A DNA stretch of 64,000 nt from Ahaetulla prasina (taxonomy: Eukaryota > Chordata > Lepidosauria > Squamata > Colubridae): positions 138,966,920 through 139,030,919 of the forward strand of contig NC_080540.1 of NCBI RefSeq assembly GCF_028640845.1. Direction: 5' to 3'. Numbering within the stretch: the stretch's first letter is position 1; every line of letters begins with the position of its first letter. The notes under the pieces were generated by a model, which was not told the DNA's origin, searched no databases, and saw only the letters and a program-made list of their open reading frames with translations. Below are positions 56,305 through 64,000 of this stretch, piece after piece. Both the position numbers and the translations under genes were made by a program.

Positions 56305-59120
56305 CAGGGGTGTCAAACTGGTGGCCCATGGGCTATTTATTTATTTATTTATTCGATTTTTATACCGCCCTTCTCCCGAAGGACTCAGGGCGGTGTACAG
56401 CCAAATAAAAAGTGCAATATATAAATTAAAACAAGACTAAAACAAACATATTAAAAAATGGCCAAAAATTTAAAAAAATTTAAAACATTTAAATAGTTTA
56501 AAAAACCCTAAAAATATAAATAACCCCAGATTAAAATTTAATTAGGCCAGTCCCGCTTGAATAAATAGATGTGTTTTCAGCTCACGGCGAAAAATCCGAA
56601 GATCAGGCACTTGACGTAAACCAGGGGGAAGTTCGTTCCAAAGCGTAGGAGCTCCCACAGAGAAGGCCCTGCCCCTGGGGGCCGCCAGCCGACATTGTCT
56701 GGCGGACGGCACCCTGAAAAGTCCCTCTCTGTGTGAGCGTACGGGTCAGTGGGAGGCATAGGGTAACAGCAGGCGGTCCCGTAAGTACCCGAGCCCTAAG
56801 CCATGGAGCGCTTTAAAGGTGGTAACCAAAATCTTAAAGCGCACCCGAAAGACCACAGGAAGCCAGTGCAAACTGCGCAGGATTGGTGTTACATGGGAGC
56901 AATGGGTTGCTCCCACTATTACCCGCGTAGCTGCATTCTGGACTAGCTGCAGCCTCCAGGTGCACTTCAAGGGCAGCCCCATGTAGAGAGCATTGCAATA
57001 ATCCAAACGGGAAGTGACAAGAGCATGAGTGACCGTGCATAAGGCATCCCGGTCAAGGAAGGGGCGCAACTGGCGAACCAAGCGTACTTGGTAAAAAGCC
57101 TCTTGGAGACGGCCGCCAAATGATCGTCAAACGACAGCCGCCCATCCAAGAGGACGCCCAAGTTGCACACCCTTTCCATTGGGGCCAATAACTCACCCCC
57201 CACAGTCAGCCGCGGCTGCAGCTGACTGTACCGGGGTGCCGGCATCCACAGCCACTCCGTCTTGGAGGGATTGAGCTTGAGTCTGTTTCTCCCCATCCAG
57301 ACCCGTACAGCTTCCAGACACCGGGATAGCACTTCGACAGCTTCGTTGGGGTGATCCGGGGTGGAGAAGTACAGCTGCGTATCGTCAGTGTACAGATGGT
57401 AACTCACCCCGAAACCACTAATGACCTCACCCAGCGGCTTCATGTAGATGTTGAACAGGAGGGGCGAGAAAATCGACCCCTGAGGCACCCCACAAGTAAG
57501 GCACCTCGCAGTCGACCTCTGCCCCCCTGTCAATACCGTCTGCGACCGGTCGGAGAGATAGGAGGAGAACCACCGATAAATGGTGCCTCCCACTCCCAAG
57601 CTCTCCAACCGGTGCAGCAAGATACCATGGTCGATGGTATCAAAGGCCGCTGAGAGATCTAATAGAACCAGGGCAGAGGAGCAACCCCTATCCCTGGCCC
57701 TCCAGAGGTCATCTACCAATGCGACCAAAGCTGTCTCCGTACTATGTCCAGACCGGAAGCCGGACTGGAACGGGTCTAGATAGATAGCTTCATCCAGGTA
57801 CTGGGGAAGCTGCCAAGCAACCACACTCTCTACAACCTTCGCCACAAAGCGAAGGTTGGAGACTGGACGATAATTTCCCAAAATAGCTGGGTCCAGGGAA
57901 GGCTTCTTGAGGAGGGGTCTCACCACCGCCTCTTTCAAGGCAGTGGGGAAAACCCCCTCCAACATGAAGCATTTATAATTTCCTGGAGCCAGCCTCGTGT
58001 CACTTCCTGGGTAGCCAGCACCAGCCAGGAAGGACACAGGTCCAGTAAACATGTGGTTGCATGCAACCTCCCCAGCAACCTGTCCACGTCCTCGAGAGCC
58101 ACAAACTCAAACTCATCCCAAACAACCTCAACAAGACGTGTCTCCATCATCCCACTTGGATCATCGCAATTTTGGTCTAAGCTATCCCGAAGCTGAACGA
58201 TTTTATCGTATAGATAACCGTTAAACTCCTCAGCACATCCCTGCAGGGGATCATCCCGCCCCTCCTGGTGAAGGAGGGAGTGGGTCACCCGAAACAGGGC
58301 GGCCGGGCGGTTATCTGCCGATGCAATGAGGGTGGAAACGTAGGAACGTTTCGCCTCCCTCATTGCCACTAAGTAGGTCTTAGTAAAAGATCTCACTAGT
58401 GTCCGATCAGCCTCGGAACGGCTAGACCTCCAAGTACTCTCTAGGCGTCTTCTCCGACGCTTCATCTCTCTCAGCTCCTCAGAGAACCAAGGAGCCAATT
58501 GAGATCTACGCCGGGTCAGAGGCCGCAAAGGCACGACACGGTCCAAAGCCCCAGTCGCGGCCCGTTCCCAGGCTGCAACTAGTTCTTCAGTCGTGCCGTG
58601 GGCAAGATCCTCAGGGAACGGCCCAAGCTCCGTCCGGAACCTCTCAGGGTCCATCAGGCGCCTGGGACGGAACCAACGAATTGGGTCCGTCTCCCTGCGA
58701 TGGTGAGCAGCAGTCCAAAAGTCCAGGCGAAGGAGAAAATGATCCGACCATGACACCGGTTCCGTCACTAAATCTCCTAATTCCAGATCATTAATCCACT
58801 GTCCAGAGATATAAATCAGATCTAGTGTGCCTCCCCCCGTGTGTGTAGGGCCATCAGTTACTTGAATCAGGTCCATGGCCGTCATGGAGGCCATGAACTC
58901 CTGAGCTACCGTCGATGACAAGCCGGCCGATGGCAAGTTGAAATCCCCCATGACTAAAAGTCTGGGAATCTCAACCACCACCCCGGCAAGCACCTCTAGC
59001 AGCTCAGGCAGGGCTGTAGTCACGCAGCAAGGAGATGCATCATGCACAGGCCACACCCATCCCAGCTCTTCAAAGGCAAAAAAATCACGATATGTGACAC
59101 CATCAAGTTTGATACCCGTG
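56305..59120. mobile_element. hAT MITE carrying a nested L2
   Basis: GTCAAGAT flanks it at 56297-56304 and 59121-59128. Only CAGGGGTGTCAAACTGGTGG plus a few bases remain on the left, and ~80 bp on the right ending ATCAAGTTTGATACCCGTG. The L2 fills the space. Confidence 0.92.
56332..59035 (-). mobile_element. L2 LINE, ~2.7 kb, endonuclease (partial) to 3' end
   Basis: On the minus strand the first frame (to 57935) has RLLVMGDFNLPSAG and GGGTLDLIYISGQW, the AP-endonuclease domain without its N terminus. It continues to TTCLLDLCPSWL. A frame shift near 57.95-58.05 kb leads to the RT: YRPVSNLRFVAKVVES, LLDLSAAFDTIDHGILLHRL, CGVPQGSIFSPLLFN, and YTDD in place of YADD. Another shift near 57.07 kb leads to TSRLDYCNALYMGLPLKCTW. 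The tail and (TTTA)n end at 56332. Truncated and frameshifted, so inactive. Confidence 0.95.
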
Positions 59121-59305
59121 GTCAAGATCATTCCCACATATCATTACAGGGCCCTCCTGGGAAAAGCCGACTTGGAAATTTATCGGCAAGTTTGGTGTGA
59201 GGAAAACGCTGGACAGCTCTTGATTCTGCTCCAAATTGGAGACTAGCCTTGGAGCAGGTCCTACAGTGGTGGCTGGAGTTCAGTGTGGCTTGGTTATCGT
59301 GTGGA

Positions 59306-59619
59306 CCATGATGGCAAACCTATGGCACACATGCCCAAAGTGGCACATGAAACCATGTTGCCTGGCACGCGCAGGCGTCCCTCCTTGTCTTTAAGGTTTC
59401 TGGCGCGCATGCGTGCAGGGCAATCAGCTGTCCTTCACACACGTGGCAACGCCAAAAACTAGTTTGCGCATGTGCGCTGGCCAGCTGATTGTTGGGTATG
59501 CATGCGCACTAGAACCCAGAAGTTTGGCTTTTTCGGAGTGTGGCCCCGATGAGCGTGCGCGTGCGATGTTTCCGTGCGACCTTTTTGGCACTCAATGTCG
59601 AAAAGGTTCACCATCACTG
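59306..59619. mobile_element. hAT MITE related to 50296 copy
   Basis: Starts CCATGATGGCAAACCTATGG and ends AAGGTTCACCATCACTG; CpG-rich interior with GCGCATGCG. The adjacent 8-bp flanks do not match, so the TSD is lost or an end is displaced. Confidence 0.75.
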
Positions 59620-59659
59620 ATCTAGGAGAAGCTTACTCCTGATGACACAAGGCAGGGTG

Positions 59660-59855
59660 CTTGTGACTAATGCACAGCTTGCTTATTTGTGCATTAGATC
59701 CATGCCCCTCATGGTTGGCTAATGGTGTGAATTCTTCCTTGAGATGGGGATGGTTCCACTATCTTTTAAAGAGGCAACGGCTCACCTACTTAACAGCCCA
59801 TTGCCCAACTGTATTGGATAATTTTCATTTGGTCTCCAACCTTCCCGTTTAAGGG
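59660..59855 (+). mobile_element. L2-like RT fragment
   Basis: Plus frame ALDPCPSWLANGVNSSLR then LDNFHLVSNLPV corresponds to LDPCPSWL...NYRPVSNLPF of L2 ORF2. Adjacent to, but in opposite orientation from, the 56.3-59.0 kb L2. Confidence 0.7.
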
Positions 59856-60779
59856 AAGATGGTTATATGATAGCTGGTGGATTAGGTAGACTTGCAAGAT
59901 TTATATCAGCTCTCCCTGATAAATCAGTCAGAAAACACAACTAGATGAACTAATTCTACTTTATTGTAGAAATACATTAACAGACTTTTGTAAGTCTGAA
60001 AGTACAAACTTCCCACCACACTTCTCTTTTATCCACTTAGGCAGTTCTTTCCTGTTTCTTTCTCTGATTATTAAGTCAGCCTTATTGTCTGTTTCTTAGG
60101 CAACATCTCTTCTCTTTGTCCCCCAAGGTCATCCACACATTACATGCAGAAAGGCAAGTCTGAATCTTATACTTGGACTGCAAAACTCCAGGTGACCACT
60201 AGGTAGCAGCAAAACATTAATATGTCTATATATATTTTTTGCTGCCATCTAATGGTTATCTGGATAGCTGTAACCTAGATATAACAACTGTTTACTCAAT
60301 TTTAAGTAGGTTAGGGAGTAAACATGAAACTAAAAAAACCCTTGTGATTTTCATCTCCATAGAGTAAATAAACAAACATTAAACAATCAACAACCAGCTC
60401 AAAAACAAAAGGAAAACAAACTGTGATAGCATGTTATAAAGCAATGTATCATTTAAAATCTAACGTATCAAGTCAATGGAACTTCATGCCAAATACAAGT
60501 TTCAGTTTGATCAAATATCAAGACTTCCCACTGATGTTTCCAAGCATGTGGCAAGCAAAAAGACAGAGTTAGGTATATGGCATATATATGTATAACTTCA
60601 TTCAGACTGCTTTTGCTGTTCATTTAAAAGTCAAAGAACCAGACTTCCAGCTATTGGTATTCAACGCCTTACACTAAGCAGCTGCAATCAAGACACCCTA
60701 GGGAACTCAAAAGTACTTGGGTATTTTATTTCTTTGCTTCCTCCCCATCTTATTTGTTCGAAGTTCATACATTTATCCG

Positions 60780-60985
60780 ATTCCATGGAGATGGTTTTGC
60801 ATAAGAGCACCAGCGTGCCTATCGTTCCTGTCCTAATGTTCCCTTTGATTGTATCCAATTTGTATAGTTATTTCATGCTTATGCTTATTTATATATGCTT
60901 ATATGTTGCATAGTTATTTCATGCTTATGCTTATATATACTGTTGTGACAAATAAATAAAATAAAAATAAATAAATAAATACAGT
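60780..60985 (+). mobile_element. LINE family X 3' tail
   Basis: ATCGTTCCTGTCCTAATGTT, then CTGTTGTGACAAATAAATAA and AAATA repeats, matching the 3' end at 3730-3806. Includes a small local duplication of TTATTTCATGCTTATGCTTA. Confidence 0.85.
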
Positions 60986-63900
60986 TTTTAATCAGCCCGA
61001 AGGTCTGGAAATCACGTGCCTCTGTTCTGGAGAAGGAAGCAAGTCATGGGAAGAGCATGCTGGTTTAATCATTATGTTTATTCCTAAATACAGATAGTTC
61101 TATTCAGCAAAGAGAATTAGAGTGGGGGTGGGGAACCCGCCTTCACCTTGGGAGGCTCAGATGACTCTCAAGCAATTAAGCACTAAAATCCTTGTAAGCC
61201 TTCGAACAAGTAACTGAATGATCTAATTGGGAACAGTGTTTATAGAAGAGCAACCAGCAGAATTCAATGGAAACCCATCAGAAAACACATGGAAGGAAAT
61301 ATACGAAGCATATATGTGGATGTCATTTCCTCTGTGTTTGTTGCTAAGCTTAGCCAGATGGTGAAACAGAATGCCTATTTCTAATATTGCGAGTTCTTAA
61401 ACAGAATAAAAACCAAAACATTAGCAATAAAAGCCACAAGTAACTTGACTGGCCTGGTTTACTTACTGTGCTCAACTACCCCATAGTTTGTTTGATTTTG
61501 ATTTAAGATGTTATTGGGTGCATGTTTTCACACAACTTTAATGTTTACAGGCTTTATCTGCTGCTCCAATAAGAATCAACCCTGAGCGGTTAATATATAA
61601 ATTTGGGCACTGTGATTACTCAGTAAACATAGTCAGAATAATCCATGGCAATGTATGAAGCCAGCTACTCTTTGAAAGTCTCAAATAGCAAGATACATTT
61701 AGGGCATATCTATTTATCAGTTTTTAATGCAAAAATGTGATTAACAATTGAAACACCAAATCTGCTTGGAACAGGGCAACATAGAAATGAAGTCCTTAAA
61801 AACAAAAAAAATTCAATGATGAAAGAGCAGGGCCTTTATTTTCTCTAATATATCAATCATTAAAGTTTTGGCTTTTCTTAAGCTTGCACATGCACCATTT
61901 AAAAAGTGGTTATTTCTGATTGGTGATGTGGAGGAAATGTCAGACAGAACATCAAAAATTCAGCTTTCCATGAAAGTGGACAATTCTTGCCACTTTATGT
62001 AATTTCACAAAAGACCTACCGACCTTCCCCAACGTGAAGCTTTGACTACAACTCCCATCAACCTTAGCCAGGCCTAGCCATTTTGCTACTTAAGAGATGA
62101 CAACTGTTAAGTAACTAAACATATCCAGAAGACATTTTTTCTTTACGTGGATTGCCACTACTTGCAAAGTGCATCACTCTTCCATGATTCTTTCATCCTG
62201 GGTTTCTGTATTCTGCTTTACTGTAAAGTATAATGCCACTCCGGACAACAGATAATACAGGGAAGGAATACAAACAAGGTTAATTAAAAAAAGGAACAGA
62301 AACACTCATTAAGTTCAATGAGCAGTAACAAATGAACTTCCATTGTCTGTGTTTCATCATTTGTTTGCTTTCATCAAGAAAGTTGCAAAAGTGGTTTAGC
62401 AGAACCAGGTTGATCAGGGGTTGAGTGGGAGAAGACATACAATTGTCTTATTTCTGTCTGGACTTTGTTCAATTCCTCCTAACCATTAGCTTTTGCTGTA
62501 GCTAATTTGAACTAGATGCCTTTTGACAATGTATGACTCAGGTGTCTTTATCAGTGACAAACCTGGAAGGCATAGAGGCACCAATTTATATGTTGCTGAG
62601 TAAAGATAAGATCAGCTGGTCAATGTTTTACGTTTACACTTGACCCAGTACAAAAGAAACAGAACGATACTATCAAAAGGCACTGGAAGGTGCTGTTGTT
62701 TGCATATGCATACACTTGGCCTTGAACCACAATTTAGAAAGCAACATTTGACCCCCATCTCTATGTAAGTTTAGGATGAAAAATAGTCTTGTTTATAAGA
62801 TGGTAAAATATGCCTTGATCTTGCACGACATGTAGTGTAACATTTGAAAATCTTCTTTTCCCTCATATTTCTAAACAGAACGAAACAGAATTCAGTTGTC
62901 CATTTCCAACTTTAAACTGTTATGGATGTTCAAGTACTGAAGAAGACTAAGTCCTATTTATACGGACAATTCTATGAAATATCCCTGGTTTAACCACTTA
63001 GCTTTATCAAAGGATTGATGGGATCACTTGCCCATTTTCATATCTTGTTTTAAATTAATCATGAGGATAAGATTTCCTATCATGTGCAGTGTCTATGACC
63101 ATAACCGTCTCTCATTCAGAAGGATAGTAAAGACGGTCTCACACAGACAGGAAACGTTGAGATGGTTATTTTCAAGTCCAGGAGATGAAGATATAATCTC
63201 TCTTTCCTGAGGCTCCCACTTTCATTCTCCTCTAATTCAGAGCCTACATGCAAACCAATTATGCCATCCCTTTGGAAGAAAAAGTAAAACAGATTCCTTT
63301 ATTGTTTATTTCCTTTAGCCTCTTGGAATTTGCTACAAGGGAGATGAATATTGGAGCACACTAGGCTTCTCAGCAACCTAGAATTATGTGTGAAGCTTTG
63401 GGGCACCTACAAATGGACCTTCTTCTCTCAGTCAGGAATGGAAGTGAAGCCAATGATGGGTGGCAGGGAGAAGGTAATCAAGCACTTGGCTAACAGAAAG
63501 ACAGTGAGGTGAACCATTATTATCATTTCATGTATAGAATTGGGAAGACAATTGCTCAATGCTCTTTGAAAGCACTGATTGTGGTGAATTGATTATCACC
63601 ATCAAGAGTATAAATGGATGAGCTCATTTTTCAGGTCAGATGCCCAAGATAAATATTATTTCTTGGACCACTTACTTCTTGGTGATCAAAACTTGTGGCA
63701 TGTACAATTACCTTTCTGAAAAGCATCCTCACAAAAACATAAAAATAAAAAAAAACTTTAAAACAGGCACAAGCACAAAGAAAAATATTGCTAGGGTATC
63801 TATAGCGTATGGAACAAGAACTACTAGAGGCAGAAACCAGATTCAGGGTTGGTAGGGGACACTTGAGATCGCATTGTTAACCTTTGATGGATAATGGAAA

Positions 63901-64000
63901 AGGCACAAAAGGAGTTCACAAAAGGAGTATTTATTGCTTCATTTGTTTGTAACTGCGTAGATCACAAGGTATCACTGAGAACTGTTAAAAATAGGATGGT

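Larger units (their letters stand above)
44424..64000 (-). other. TTYH2: Probable TTYH2 upstream intron, 19.6 kb or more
   Basis: No exon for TTYH2 residues before ~102 was found. Stretches without recognised features are 46.1-46.4, 46.5-46.78, 48.4-49.15, 51.45-52.55, 53.25-54.77, 55.55-56.3, 59.86-60.77 and 60.99-64.0 kb. Decisive would be a translated search with the TTYH2 N terminus. Confidence 0.75.

Noticed and set aside
56967..59137. Two long minus-strand ORFs of 361 and 400 codons as host genes
   Set aside because: They carry L2 endonuclease and reverse transcriptase motifs, overlap through a frameshift and lead into an L2 tail.
59306..59619. 8-bp target duplication around this hAT copy
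   Set aside because: The bases flanking the two ends (CGTGTGGA and ATCTAGGA) do not match.
60990..64000. Short ORFs as genes
   Set aside because: All under ~75 codons in AT-rich DNA with no motif, splice pairing or homology I recognise.

Overview
This is a vertebrate nuclear window, almost certainly from a squamate reptile and most likely a snake. The sequence is AT-rich. It carries CR1 and L2 LINE copies, Sauria-type tRNA SINEs, hAT and Tc1/mariner miniature elements, and a LINE 3' end running into an (ATTCT)n microsatellite, a combination typical of snakes. There is no bacterial, plasmid or viral organisation, and none of the long ORFs is an intact host gene; the longest (57.0-59.1 kb) belong to a decayed L2 retrotransposon.

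The one host gene I can reconstruct is TTYH2 (tweety homolog 2) on the minus strand. Twelve coding exons run from 44423 (5'-most seen) down to the stop codon at 10880. All have consensus splice sites and compatible phases. Together they encode 433 residues, matching human TTYH2 from about residue 102 to its C terminus. The first ~101 residues were not found and probably lie beyond 64000, so the 44.4-64.0 kb segment reads as intron. TTYH2 is a membrane glycoprotein of the tweety family, reported to be linked to volume-regulated anion currents and to lipid handling.

Downstream of TTYH2, at about 1.9-2.45 kb, is a CpG-rich island with an RFX X-box, a CACGTG E-box and an ETS site. In human synteny the next gene after TTYH2 in the same direction is DNAI2, which encodes an axonemal dynein intermediate chain. 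An X-box promoter fits that ciliary gene, so I infer the DNAI2 promoter, although no DNAI2 coding exon is visible.

The rest is repeats. 1-280: a large palindrome with a hammerhead-like core, perhaps a Penelope-like element. 2.6-8.7 kb: LINE pieces, SINEs, a hAT MITE and a palindromic-TIR MITE split by CR1. 11-19 kb: CR1 ends, an inverted array of ~13-bp units, SINEs and a 562-bp Tc1-like MITE. 24-28 kb: a MITE split by an L2 copy, then a 1.9-kb CR1. 32-43 kb: more MITE copies, a LINE with a microsatellite tail, a 1.75-kb orphan element, a hAT with an 8-bp target duplication, an L2 fragment and a decayed Tc1 transposase. 45-60 kb: SINEs, a 95-bp fold-back hAT, a triple nest of CR1 + LINE + hAT, and a 2.7-kb L2 nested in a hAT. 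Several insertions keep exact target-site duplications, so their boundaries and relative order can be read directly.
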